Shown here: piece after piece, positions 1-7,373 of the stretch
Layout: every line of letters begins with the position of its first letter
Numbering within the stretch: position 1 is the first letter of the stretch
NCBI GenBank assembly: GCA_003551805.1
Contig: PUNR01000053.1
Coordinates: 1 to 11,202 of the forward strand
Direction: 5' to 3'
Origin: Loktanella sp.
GTDB lineage: Bacteria > Pseudomonadota > Alphaproteobacteria > Rhodobacterales > Rhodobacteraceae
Length of the DNA: 11,202 nucleotides
Notes under the pieces: model-generated
What the model was told of the DNA's origin: nothing
What the model saw: only the letters and a program-made list of their open reading frames with translations
Database searches by the model: none
Program-made: the position numbers and the translations under genes

Positions 1-1190
1 TCCTGTTCGACATAAGCAACCTCTTCGAGGTTGGTAAAGCCTTCGGCGACCAGCAACTGAGCAAAGAATTCGTCCAGATCCAGCGTGTCCATGAACAGCT
101 TGGTACGGGTTTCAAATTCGGCCTGACGACGCTTGGATTCTTCGGCCTCGGTCAGAATGTCGATCTCCAGACCAGTCAACTGGCTGGCCAGACGCACGTT
201 CTGACCACGGCGACCAATGGCAAGCGACAATTGCTCGTCTGGTACGACGACTTCGATCTTGCCGGCTTCTTCGTCCAGAACAACCTTGCTGACTTCGGCG
301 GGCTGCAATGCGTTTACAAGGAAGGTCGGCATATCTTCATTCCATGGAATGATGTCGATCTTTTCGCCCTGCAATTCGTTCACAACGGCCTGCACACGGC
401 TGCCGCGCATACCCACGCAAGCGCCGACCGGGTCAATCGAGCTGTCGTAGCTGATGACAGCGATCTTGGCGCGCGAACCGGGGTCACGGGCGACCGCCTT
501 GATTTCAATGATGCCTTCGTAGATTTCGGGCACTTCCATCTTGAACAGTTCAGCCATGAATTCCGGCGCTGTGCGCGACAGGAAAATCTGCGGGCCACGC
601 TGTTCGCGGCGGACTTCTTTGATGTAGCAACGGATGCGGTCGTTGGGGCGGTACGCCTCGCGGCCAATCTTTTCGTTGCGGCGCAGGACAGCTTCGCCGG
701 AACCCACGTCAACGATGACGTTGCCGTATTCTTCACGCTTGACCAGCGCGTTGATGATCGTGCCGGCGCGGTCCTTGAATTCTTCGTATTGCTTGTCACG
801 CTCGGCTTCGCGGACCTTTTGCAGGATTACCTGCTTGGCCGATTGTGCCGCGATCCGGCCCAGTTCAACAGGCGGGACTTCTTCGCTGTATTCTTGGCCG
901 ATCTGCGGATCGTCCATATATTCCTTCGCCTGCGCGACGGTGAATTCAGCCTGATAATTCTCGACGGCGTCATCTTCGACAACTGTGCGCACGCGGGTGA
1001 ATGTCGCGCGGCCTGTCTTGCGGTCGATATGGACGCGGATGTCCATTTCCGCGCCGTAACGCGACTTGGCCGCCCGCGCGAGCGATTCTTCCATCGCTTC
1101 GACGACCAGACCGGGTTCGATGTTCTTTTCGCGGGCCACGGCTTCTGCGGTTTGCAAAAGCTCTAGCTGGTTTGCGGAAGTATAGGCCAT
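1..1190 (-). CDS. nusA: Transcription termination/antitermination protein NusA, 3' end cut by window edge
   Basis: NusA binds RNA polymerase and nascent RNA in the cytoplasm and modulates pausing, intrinsic termination and antitermination. The visible 396 residues start MAYTSANQLELLQ and cover the N-terminal polymerase-binding domain (about 1-130), an S1 domain (about 140-205), KH1 with a GMRG loop (260-263) and KH2 with a GRRG loop (326-329). After about residue 345 the C-terminal helix-hairpin-helix/acidic repeat region begins, and the window ends inside it; family members usually run about 100 residues further. The start is set by a GGAG Shine-Dalgarno sequence 8 bases upstream and by a one-base TGATG overlap with the rimP stop, so it is probably translationally coupled to rimP. 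Gene order rimP-nusA is the conserved bacterial arrangement, normally followed by infB outside this window. Identity is very certain from the domain order and KH motifs. Confidence 0.98.
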   Translation of the reverse strand, partial: MAYTSANQLELLQTAEAVAREKNIEPGLVVEAMEESLARAAKSRYGAEMDIRVHIDRKTGRATFTRVRTVVEDDAVENYQAEFTVAQAKEYMDDPQIGQEYSEEVPPVELGRIAAQSAKQVILQKVREAERDKQYEEFKDRAGTIINALVKREEYGNVIVDVGSGEAVLRRNEKIGREAYRPNDRIRCYIKEVRREQRGPQIFLSRTAPEFMAELFKMEVPEIYEGIIEIKAVARDPGSRAKIAVISYDSSIDPVGACVGMRGSRVQAVVNELQGEKIDIIPWNEDMPTFLVNALQPAEVSKVVLDEEAGKIEVVVPDEQLSLAIGRRGQNVRLASQLTGLEIDILTEAEESKRRQAEFETRTKLFMDTLDLDEFFAQLLVAEGFTNLEEVAYVEQ

Positions 1191-1765
1191 CAGGTGTTCT
1201 CCTCGCCATCAATGATGGTTTCAATTTCGTCAAATTGGGTCTCGTCGATCTGGCCCGCATCCTTGCGCCCGCGCAACACGTCACGAATCAGATCATCTGT
1301 CAGCACCAGTTTGGCGTCTGACAGCCATTCAAATTTCAGGCCGATGGTGCCTTCTTCGATGTCGATCAGGACTTCATCACCTTCGATACCCGCCAGTTCG
1401 CCCTTGAACCGCCGACGACCGTCGATCAGTTCCTCGGTTTCGATCTTGGCCTCAAAGCCTTTCCACTGATCGAAATCTTTCAGCCGTGTCAGCGGGCGGT
1501 CGATGCCCGGGCTGGAAACTTCAAGCGTGTAAACATCTACGATCGGGTCTTCGACATCCAGCACCGCGCTGATAGCGGTCGAGATATGGGCACATTCGTC
1601 AACTTCAATCGTACCGTCAGGGCGCTGCACCATGATTTGCAGGGTGCTTTCCTTGCCGGTCATCAGGCGGACGCGCACGATTTCGAACCCCATGTCTTCA
1701 ACGACAGGGGTGATGATTTCGGCGATGCGGCGGTCAATGGCCGCTTTGGCGATCAGGTCATTCAT
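1190..1765 (-). CDS. rimP: Ribosome maturation factor RimP
   Basis: RimP assists assembly of the 30S ribosomal subunit in the cytoplasm. The 191-residue protein begins MNDLIAKAAIDRRIAEI and carries the family hallmark LEVSSPGIDRPL at residues 81-92, followed by the small beta-barrel C-terminal domain (about 95-165) and an acidic tail (about 170-191) that makes it longer than the E. coli protein, as I expect for alphaproteobacteria. The start has only a weak upstream ribosome-binding match (TTGGTAGA). The coding region begins about 20 bases after the T tract of an intrinsic terminator, so transcription must read through that terminator or be regulated there. It overlaps nusA by one base downstream. 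It appears to be the first gene of the operon, with a candidate promoter at about 1861-1889. Confidence 0.97.
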   Translation of the reverse strand: MNDLIAKAAIDRRIAEIITPVVEDMGFEIVRVRLMTGKESTLQIMVQRPDGTIEVDECAHISTAISAVLDVEDPIVDVYTLEVSSPGIDRPLTRLKDFDQWKGFEAKIETEELIDGRRRFKGELAGIEGDEVLIDIEEGTIGLKFEWLSDAKLVLTDDLIRDVLRGRKDAGQIDETQFDEIETIIDGEENT

Positions 1766-1782
1766 GGGTTTCTACCAAGCAT

Positions 1783-1806
1783 AAAAAAACGGGCGCGCGG
1801 CCCGTT
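1783..1806 (-). terminator. Intrinsic terminator in the rimP leader (attenuator candidate)
   Basis: Read on the minus strand, AACGGGC and GCCCGTT (1800-1806 and 1788-1794) form a 7-bp GC-rich stem around a CGCGC loop, followed by an unbroken run of seven T (1783-1789, the first two being part of the stem). This is a canonical Rho-independent terminator. It ends about 20 bases before the rimP start codon, so it lies in the 5' leader of rimP-nusA. The upstream transporter gene already has its own strong terminator at 1901-1928, so a second one here is best explained as premature termination of the rimP leader. The structure is directly visible; its regulatory role is inferred. Confidence 0.8.
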
Positions 1807-1823
1807 GGTGTTTCCCGGTGGAG

Positions 1824-1843
1824 CCTTGGGGGTGGAAGCCAAG
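1824..1843 (-). other. Small leader hairpin upstream of the rimP terminator
   Basis: On the minus strand CTTGG (1839-1843) and CCAAG (1824-1828) can form a 5-bp stem with a ten-base pyrimidine-rich loop. It lies between the candidate promoter and the leader terminator. With the terminator it would give a leader RNA of about 70 bases with two hairpins. I see no convincing long antiterminator pairing, only a 4-base alternative between TTGG and a CCAA at 1805-1808. No known riboswitch class was recognised. Confidence 0.35.
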
Positions 1844-1860
1844 ACGCCGCTATTGAGGGT

Positions 1861-1889
1861 GATATACGCAGAGTTGCAGTGAACTGCAA
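1861..1889 (-). promoter_or_regulatory. Candidate rimP-nusA promoter with palindrome over the -35 box
   Basis: On the minus strand TTGCAG (1884-1889) and TATATC (1861-1866) are separated by 17 bases, which fits a housekeeping-sigma promoter with moderate box matches. Transcription would start near 1854, giving a leader of about 70 bases up to the T tract. The -35 box is one arm of a perfect inverted repeat, TTGCAG and CTGCAA separated by four bases (1874-1889), which could be an operator. The box matches alone are modest; support comes from the position between two terminators and directly ahead of rimP. Confidence 0.45.
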
Positions 1890-1896
1890 GGGGAAT

Positions 1897-1928
1897 GCAA
1901 AAACGCCCCGCCATGTGGCAGGGCGTTT
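1897..1928 (-). terminator. Intrinsic terminator of the peptide transporter operon
   Basis: A long inverted repeat, 1901-1913 against 1916-1928, lies 18 bases after the stop codon of the binding-protein gene. On the minus strand it forms a stem of about 12 bp with one G-U pair, beginning AAACGCCC and ending GGGCGTTT. The stem continues into a run of five T in total. This is a strong Rho-independent terminator that should separate the transporter transcript from rimP. Confidence 0.88.
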
Positions 1929-1945
1929 CGCCTAATCCAGCCTGT

Positions 1946-3487
1946 TTACGCCAGCGACCAGCGTTCCAGCATGCGGTTGTTGTCCATCTGTGCGGTGTTG
2001 CCCACAACATCCGGCGTCACAACACGGCTGCCAACGGCTTCGACAAAGTTGGCGAACATCGGGATGATCACGCCGCCATCGTCACGCAGGATTTGCTGCA
2101 TCTCATAGTATTTTTCGCGCCGCTTATCGGTATCAAGCTCGGCACGGGCCGAATACAGCAGTTCCTGAAAGCGCGGGTTGTCCCACTGGCTGTCGTTCCA
2201 CGGCACACCAGCCTCGTAAGCGGAAGAGAACATCCAGTCTTCGGTCGCGCGACCAGTCCAGTAAGAAGCCGAGAATGGCTTGATCAGCCAGACGTTCGAC
2301 CAATAGCCGTCAGCCGGTTCCTGAATGACGTTGATATTGATCCCCGCTTCGGATGCGGACGACTGGTAAAGCTGGGCTGCGTCAACGGCACCTTCAAATG
2401 CTGCGTTCGAGGCGGATAGATCAATATTGATGCTGTCCAGACCGGCCTGCTGCAGGTGATAGCGCGCACGGTCAGGATCGTATTCCAGCTGTTCCATATC
2501 TGCGTTGTAATACTGGTTTGCAGGACCAATCGGGCTGTCGTTGCCGACCATACCGTGACCCAGCAGGATCTTGTCGACCATATCCTGACGATCAACACCG
2601 TATTTCAGCGCACGGCGCACGTTCACATCATCGAAAGGCGCGGTCTGTGTCAGCATCGGGAAGGTGTAATGCTGGTTGCCTGTGACTTCCTGAATGCGGA
2701 CATTCGGGTTTGCGCGCAGCAGTGGTTCAAGGCGGAAATCGATCCGGTTCACGGCATCGACCTGACCGGTCATCAACGCATTCATCCGCGCCGTGTTGTC
2801 GTTGATCGCGATCAGTTCGACCTCGTCAAAGAAACCTGCGCTGTCGCCCTTGTAGTGATCGGCATAGCGACGCCCGACGAAACGGACACCGGGGTCAAAG
2901 GCGACGACCTCGTAAAGGCCTGTACCGATACCTTGGGCGATAGCCTCTTCGATCTGGCCTGCGGGATAGATCAGCAGGTGATAATCGGACAGCAGATAGG
3001 GGAAGTCGGCATTGCCAGCCTCAAGCGTGAACTGCACCTGATGTTCGGTGATCTTGGTCATCTCGGTGATCGCAGCGACCAATGGCTGGGCAGCGGAACG
3101 CGACCCTTCTTCGACATGCATTTGCAGCGATTCAATGACGTCATCGGCGCCAAAGGACTTGCCGTTGTGGAAGGTCACGCCTTCGCGCAGGTTGAACGTC
3201 CAGACCTTGGCGTCAGGGGTGGCTTCCCAGCTGGTGGCAAGTTCGCCAACCAGCGACCCGTCAGCGGCAACTTCGGTCAGCGCGTCGAACACACCGCCCA
3301 AGGCGGCGGCAATCATGAACACGTCGGAATGTGTCCGGCCATCCCAGCTGTCGGAGGTATTCGCCCCGCTAAGGCCTGCGGTAAATTTCCCGCCACGGGT
3401 TTGCGCGCGCAACGGCATCCCCGACAGGCCAAGCACGCCTGCGGCGACCCCTGTTTTCAATAGACCGCGTCTGCTAATTCCATACAT
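1946..3487 (-). CDS. Peptide-type ABC transporter substrate-binding protein with Tat signal
   Basis: Periplasmic binding component of the importer encoded just upstream; it belongs to the family 5 (dipeptide/oligopeptide/nickel) solute-binding proteins. The 513-residue start MYGISRRGLLKTG was chosen because a good ribosome-binding site (AGGGAG, 8 bases upstream) precedes it and it puts a twin-arginine motif (SRRGLLK, residues 5-11) at the N-terminus. A hydrophobic stretch follows, with a likely cleavage site after LRA at about residue 28. An upstream in-frame start would add 30 residues overlapping the ATPase gene and bury the signal peptide. The mature part shows typical family features: a WTFNLREGVTFHNGK-type segment at about 96-110 and an FDDVNVRRALKYGVDR segment about two thirds of the way along. 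It is the last gene of the operon, 49 bases after the ATPase gene, and is followed by a strong terminator. The exact substrate cannot be read from the sequence; peptides are likely. Confidence 0.93.
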   Translation of the reverse strand: MYGISRRGLLKTGVAAGVLGLSGMPLRAQTRGGKFTAGLSGANTSDSWDGRTHSDVFMIAAALGGVFDALTEVAADGSLVGELATSWEATPDAKVWTFNLREGVTFHNGKSFGADDVIESLQMHVEEGSRSAAQPLVAAITEMTKITEHQVQFTLEAGNADFPYLLSDYHLLIYPAGQIEEAIAQGIGTGLYEVVAFDPGVRFVGRRYADHYKGDSAGFFDEVELIAINDNTARMNALMTGQVDAVNRIDFRLEPLLRANPNVRIQEVTGNQHYTFPMLTQTAPFDDVNVRRALKYGVDRQDMVDKILLGHGMVGNDSPIGPANQYYNADMEQLEYDPDRARYHLQQAGLDSINIDLSASNAAFEGAVDAAQLYQSSASEAGININVIQEPADGYWSNVWLIKPFSASYWTGRATEDWMFSSAYEAGVPWNDSQWDNPRFQELLYSARAELDTDKRREKYYEMQQILRDDGGVIIPMFANFVEAVGSRVVTPDVVGNTAQMDNNRMLERWSLA

Positions 3488-3513
3488 ATCGTCTTCTCCC
3501 TGTTTGGTCTTGC

Positions 3514-3528
3514 TGACCCTTTGGGCCA
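3514..3528 (-). other. Short intercistronic hairpin before the binding-protein gene
   Basis: On the minus strand TGGCCC, AAA, GGGTCA can fold into a 6-bp stem with one G-U pair and a 3-base loop. It lies in the 49-base spacer between the ATPase stop codon and the binding-protein ribosome-binding site. No T tract follows, so it is not a terminator. Such structures can stabilise or process the downstream message; here this is only inference. Confidence 0.3.
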
Positions 3529-3536
3529 TGATTCGG

Positions 3537-5186
3537 TTACATTTTATTAACGGCTGCATCGCCGATATTATCAACACCGCGTTCTGCCAGCAGTTTGCTT
3601 AGCCAATCAGGGTCCATTTGCGGCACTGATGACAACAGCAGATCCGTATAGGCATGGTGCGGCGGGCTGAACATTTCGTCCTTTGGCCCTTGTTCGACCA
3701 CGCGGCCATCTTTCATGACGACCACTTCGTCGGCGATAGCCTTCACTGTCGCCAGATCATGTGTGATGAACATATAGGCCAATGACAGCTCGTCCTGCAA
3801 CCTTGCCAAAAGCCGCAGGATGCCTTCGGCAACCAACTGGTCCAGCGCAGAAGTGACTTCGTCACAAATAATAAACCGCGGTTCAGCCGCCAAAGCACGC
3901 GCAATCCCGATGCGCTGTTTCTGGCCACCGGACAGTTCCGACGGCAGGCGGTGGAAATATTCCGAAGGTTCCAGCTCGATCTGTTCAAGCAAGGCATCGA
4001 CGCGGCGGCGTTTGGCCTTGCCCGTCAGCCCAAGGTAGAATTGCACAGGTCGCGCGATGATCTGGCCGATCGACATGCGCGGGTTCAGCGCAGTATCGGC
4101 CATCTGATAGATCATCTGGACCTGACGCAACTGGTCCTTGCTGCGCTTACGATAGTCGGCAGGCAAAGCGGTGCCATCGAACAGGATTTGCCCTGCACTT
4201 GGCGGCAAAAGGCCTGTAATACAGCGGGCAGTCGTCGATTTACCAGAACCGCTTTCGCCGACGACGGCCATGGTGCGGCCTGCGAACATATCAAAGCTGA
4301 CGTCATGCAGGACCTTTTCCTTGCCATAGGCCGCATCAACATTCCGGACGCTGACCAAAGGCACGGCCCCCGTCTGCACCGCCGGTTTTGTCGGGCGTTC
4401 AAAGCTGCGCACAGCCCACAGCGATTTGGTATATTGCTGCGTCGGTGCGTCCAGCATCGTGCGGGTTTCGGCAGTTTCGACCTCTTCGCCCTTTAACAGT
4501 ACTTTGATCCGGTCGGCCATCTGGGCCACAACCGCCAGATCATGCGTGATATAGATCGCAGCGGTGTTGTATTGCGCCACGATATCGCGAATGGCGGACA
4601 ACACCTCGATCTGCGTGGTCACATCCAAGGCGGTGGTCGGTTCATCAAAGATAATCAGGTCAGGGCGGCAGGACATCGCCATCGCCGTCATCGCCCGCTG
4701 CAACTGCCCGCCTGACACCTGATGGGGATAGCGAAAACCGATCTCTTCGGGGTTGGGCAGGCGCAGTTTGCGGTAAAGGGCGACGCCATCTTCCGCACTT
4801 TCCTTGCGCCCGGAAAGGCCATGCTGCACAGGCCCTTCGATGTGCTGGTCAATCAGACGGTGGGCGGGGTTAAAGCTTGCTGCGGCCGATTGCGCAACAT
4901 AGGCGATGCGCTTGCCCAGCAGGTCGCGTTTTACGTTGGCGCTGGCTTTCAGCAGGTCAATCCCGTCAAATTCCACCGTGCCACCGCTGATCCGTACACC
5001 GTCGCGGGTATACCCCATCGCAGCCAGCCCAAGCGTGGATTTCCCTGCACCGGATTCCCCGATCAGGCCCATGACCTGCCCGCGCTGCAAGGTCAGGTTC
5101 ACGCCTTTGATAATCGGGGTCCACGTTTCATCGCTGCGTCCTTCGATCTGGATACCGCGAATTTTAAGTAGGGGCTCTTGCGTCAT
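3537..5186 (-). CDS. Fused double ATP-binding subunit of the peptide ABC importer (DppD-DppF/YejF type)
   Basis: Cytoplasmic ATPase that powers the two permeases encoded upstream. The 549-residue protein contains two complete ABC domains joined by a short linker (about 260-275), so one polypeptide replaces the usual separate DppD and DppF subunits. Domain 1 has Walker A GESGAGKST (43-51), signature VSGGQ (157-161), Walker B LIIFDEPT (177-184) and switch histidine 215. Domain 2 has GESGSGKST (310-318), LSGGQ (418-422), Walker B FIICDE (438-443) and histidine 476. Both sites keep their catalytic glutamates, so both look competent. The start codon lies one base after the permease C stop (TGA-T-ATG) with a poor ribosome-binding site of its own, implying translational coupling. 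Length and architecture match the YejF-like family; the substrate is set by the partners. Confidence 0.95.
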   Translation of the reverse strand: MTQEPLLKIRGIQIEGRSDETWTPIIKGVNLTLQRGQVMGLIGESGAGKSTLGLAAMGYTRDGVRISGGTVEFDGIDLLKASANVKRDLLGKRIAYVAQSAAASFNPAHRLIDQHIEGPVQHGLSGRKESAEDGVALYRKLRLPNPEEIGFRYPHQVSGGQLQRAMTAMAMSCRPDLIIFDEPTTALDVTTQIEVLSAIRDIVAQYNTAAIYITHDLAVVAQMADRIKVLLKGEEVETAETRTMLDAPTQQYTKSLWAVRSFERPTKPAVQTGAVPLVSVRNVDAAYGKEKVLHDVSFDMFAGRTMAVVGESGSGKSTTARCITGLLPPSAGQILFDGTALPADYRKRSKDQLRQVQMIYQMADTALNPRMSIGQIIARPVQFYLGLTGKAKRRRVDALLEQIELEPSEYFHRLPSELSGGQKQRIGIARALAAEPRFIICDEVTSALDQLVAEGILRLLARLQDELSLAYMFITHDLATVKAIADEVVVMKDGRVVEQGPKDEMFSPPHHAYTDLLLSSVPQMDPDWLSKLLAERGVDNIGDAAVNKM

Positions 5187-5187
5187 A

Positions 5188-6384
5188 TCAATCTTTTAAC
5201 CCCGATGATCTGTGCAACGCCCAGTCCACCACGAAATTCACCGCAACGGCAAGCAAGGCGATGGCACCGGCGGCCAACAGTGGTGGTGTCGCCGTCATTG
5301 GCGCGAATTGCGCAAAATTCACGAAACCGCCCAGATCGCGAACCATGGTGCCCCAATCGGCCAAAGGCGGCTGGATACCGACACCAAGGAACGACAGCGA
5401 CGCGATGGTCAGGAATACGAAACAGAACCGCAGCCCGAATTCGGCCAGCAAAGGGGCGGTGGCATTGGGCAGGATTTCCTTGAACATCAGATACCCAAGA
5501 CCTTCGCCACGCAGCTTGGCTGCCTCGATATAATCCATCACAACGATGTTCTGGCCAACGGCACGGGCCAGTCGGTAAACGCGGGTGCTGTCGATCACGG
5601 CGATAATCAGGATCATGAAATAGGTCTGCGGGATACCCAGCCTTGGGGCCCAAACGCTGGCGATTGTCATCAGCAGCAGCGCAAAGATAAGCGACGGAAT
5701 CGCCATCAGCACATCAACCATCCGCGACAACACTTGATCCAGCCAGCCACCAAAGGTCGCTGCCAGAAAACCCAAGGTACCGCCCAGCAGGAACGCGATC
5801 ACCGTGGTGGCAAAGGCAATCCCGACGGTGTTTTGCGCGCCATAGATCAGCCTGCTCAGGATATCGCGGCCAATCTGGTCGGTACCCAGCGGGAAATCAG
5901 GGTTACCGCCCATCGCGACGTTCCCGCCCGGCATGATATTGGCAGGTACGCCACGGATGATCTCGGCCTGACCGTAAGGCGCCAGCACGCCTGCAAAGAC
6001 CGCGACGAAGATATAGACAAGGATGATCATCACCCCGAACGCAGCCGTCAGCGGCATTGACCGGAACAGGCGCTTGGTCTGTTTGGTCCCGACATTGCGG
6101 CCAAGGATCCGGAACAGCCATGCGGCAATCGTGAAGAAGATGAAGCCTTCAATCGCCACCCGCAGGAAAAAGAATTTGTTGGCGACAAGCGGATCAGGGC
6201 TGCGCCCCTGCACATACGCCCAGACCAGCCAGATCAGCGCCGCAGCTGCCAGCAAATAGCCATAGGCAACGCCAAAGGTCATATCGCGGAAATAAGGCGC
6301 CCGCCCGGTGGCGACCTGCCCCGCAAAACGGAACGCAAAGGCCAAAGCAGCAAGCCCCAGCAGGAAAGCGGCGAACCACATCAT
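5188..6384 (-). CDS. Peptide ABC transporter permease, DppC type, with N-terminal membrane extension
   Basis: Inner-membrane permease that pairs with the permease encoded just upstream to form the channel. The C-terminal 300 or so residues are a typical DppC/OppC protein: a first transmembrane segment near 112-135, the conserved FPLGTDQIGRDILSRLIYGA stretch (164-183), and an EAA loop that contacts the ATPase (about 285-310, YIEAAKLRG...EILPNA). Unusually, about 100 residues precede this core, with three likely membrane segments (about 3-20, 38-58 and 73-93), giving 398 residues against the usual 280-300. The start overlaps the permease B stop by four bases (ATGA) and has a GAGG ribosome-binding site 8 bases upstream, so the extension is in a well-placed reading frame. 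The core function is firm; the role of the extension is unknown. Confidence 0.94.
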   Translation of the reverse strand: MMWFAAFLLGLAALAFAFRFAGQVATGRAPYFRDMTFGVAYGYLLAAAALIWLVWAYVQGRSPDPLVANKFFFLRVAIEGFIFFTIAAWLFRILGRNVGTKQTKRLFRSMPLTAAFGVMIILVYIFVAVFAGVLAPYGQAEIIRGVPANIMPGGNVAMGGNPDFPLGTDQIGRDILSRLIYGAQNTVGIAFATTVIAFLLGGTLGFLAATFGGWLDQVLSRMVDVLMAIPSLIFALLLMTIASVWAPRLGIPQTYFMILIIAVIDSTRVYRLARAVGQNIVVMDYIEAAKLRGEGLGYLMFKEILPNATAPLLAEFGLRFCFVFLTIASLSFLGVGIQPPLADWGTMVRDLGGFVNFAQFAPMTATPPLLAAGAIALLAVAVNFVVDWALHRSSGLKD

Positions 6385-7373
6385 TTTGGATGCCTCAGCC
6401 GTGGGTTAGAAAGGATCGACATGATATCCGCCGTCAGGTTCAACAATATGTAAGCGGCAGCAAAGATCAGGCAGCAGGCCTGCACCACGGGGATATCGCG
6501 GAATTTGACGCTGTCGACGAACAGCTGGCCGATACCGGGATAGACAAAGACCACCTCGACCACCACGACGCCAGTGATGAGATAGGCCAGATTGATCGCG
6601 ATCACGTTGATGATCGGGGCCAGCGCATTAGGCAGCGCATGACGCACGATGACGCGCATGGGGGACACACCTTTCAGACGCGCCATTTCTATATAGGGAG
6701 AGGCAAGCAGATTGATAATCGCCGCCCGCGTCATCCGCATCATATGGGCGGTGACCACCAGCGTCAGCGTCAGCGCTGGCAAAAGCGATTTTTCCAAACG
6801 CTCGCCCAATGGCATGCCATTATAAATGTTCGACACCGAAGGCAGGATCGGGTTCAGCACCGCCAGAAACAGGATCAGAATATAAGCAAGGAAAAATTCC
6901 GGGCTCGAGATGGACGAGAGCGTGAAAAAGTTCGTCGCGCGGTCAAAGATCGAATTGCGGTAAAGGGCGGCAAGAACACCCAGAAACACAGCAAATGGCA
7001 CGGCGATGGCAGCAGTTACAGCCGCCAGAAACATCGTATTGGCAAAACGTGGCGCGATTTGCTGTGCAACGCTGCCCGAACCCGATGCCGATCCGGTAAA
7101 ATTGGCAAAGCTCGCCTGCGCAAAGCTGGACCCGAAATCGCCCTGCAATGCGCCGCCCAGCCAATTGAAATACCGCGTGACCAGCGGCTGGTCCAAGCCA
7201 AGATCACGGCGGATCGCAGCGACGGATTCAGGCGTCGCCCCCTGTCCGAGTATCGATTGCGCGAAATCACCAGGCAGCAGGTTTACCGCCACAAAAATCA
7301 CGACCGAAACAATAAGCAGCGTCAAAAAGCCCAGCGCCAAACGTTGCAAAATGATCGTCAGGACGTTGCCCAA
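6381..7373 (-). CDS. Peptide ABC transporter permease, DppB type
   Basis: First membrane subunit of the importer. The 330-residue protein begins with a membrane segment (about 8-30) and the family phrase NLLPGDFAQSILG (31-43). Several further segments follow, then an EAA loop (about 227-251, YIEMARLKGVSP...HALPNA) that docks on the ATPase, and the VVVVEVVFVYPGIGQL segment near the end. The start codon is TTG, with GGGGA 10 bases upstream; no ATG or GTG is available nearby in frame, and this start gives the expected N-terminus. The periplasmic loop after membrane segment 1 contains a Gly/Ser-rich stretch (TGSASGSGS, 93-101). The gene overlaps permease C by four bases and lies 59 bases after pip, with a candidate promoter and an inverted repeat in that spacer. 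Confidence 0.94.
   Translation of the reverse strand: MGNVLTIILQRLALGFLTLLIVSVVIFVAVNLLPGDFAQSILGQGATPESVAAIRRDLGLDQPLVTRYFNWLGGALQGDFGSSFAQASFANFTGSASGSGSVAQQIAPRFANTMFLAAVTAAIAVPFAVFLGVLAALYRNSIFDRATNFFTLSSISSPEFFLAYILILFLAVLNPILPSVSNIYNGMPLGERLEKSLLPALTLTLVVTAHMMRMTRAAIINLLASPYIEMARLKGVSPMRVIVRHALPNALAPIINVIAINLAYLITGVVVVEVVFVYPGIGQLFVDSVKFRDIPVVQACCLIFAAAYILLNLTADIMSILSNPRLRHPK

Noticed and set aside
231..1166. Plus-strand open frame of 311 codons opposite nusA
   Set aside because: It lies entirely antisense to a firmly identified NusA, shows no recognisable domain, and is the kind of shadow frame expected in GC-rich coding DNA.
1766..1945. tRNA, riboswitch or known small RNA in the rimP upstream region
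   Set aside because: No cloverleaf, no anticodon arm and no recognised riboswitch core; only simple hairpins and terminators are visible.
1762..2010. Minus-strand open frame ending with an ATGA overlap at the rimP start, including a six-codon ATG frame (1762-1782)
   Set aside because: It would run through two terminators, has no ribosome-binding site (the short ATG follows directly on the T tract) and no recognised sequence. The overlap with rimP is probably chance, though a leader peptide is not fully excluded.
2456..3463. Plus-strand open frame of 335 codons opposite the binding-protein gene
   Set aside because: It is fully antisense to a well-supported gene, has odd composition rich in His, Asp and Arg, and lacks any family motif.
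3488..3577. Longer binding-protein start 30 codons upstream
   Set aside because: It would overlap the ATPase gene and bury the Tat signal peptide. The start at 3487 has a much better ribosome-binding site.
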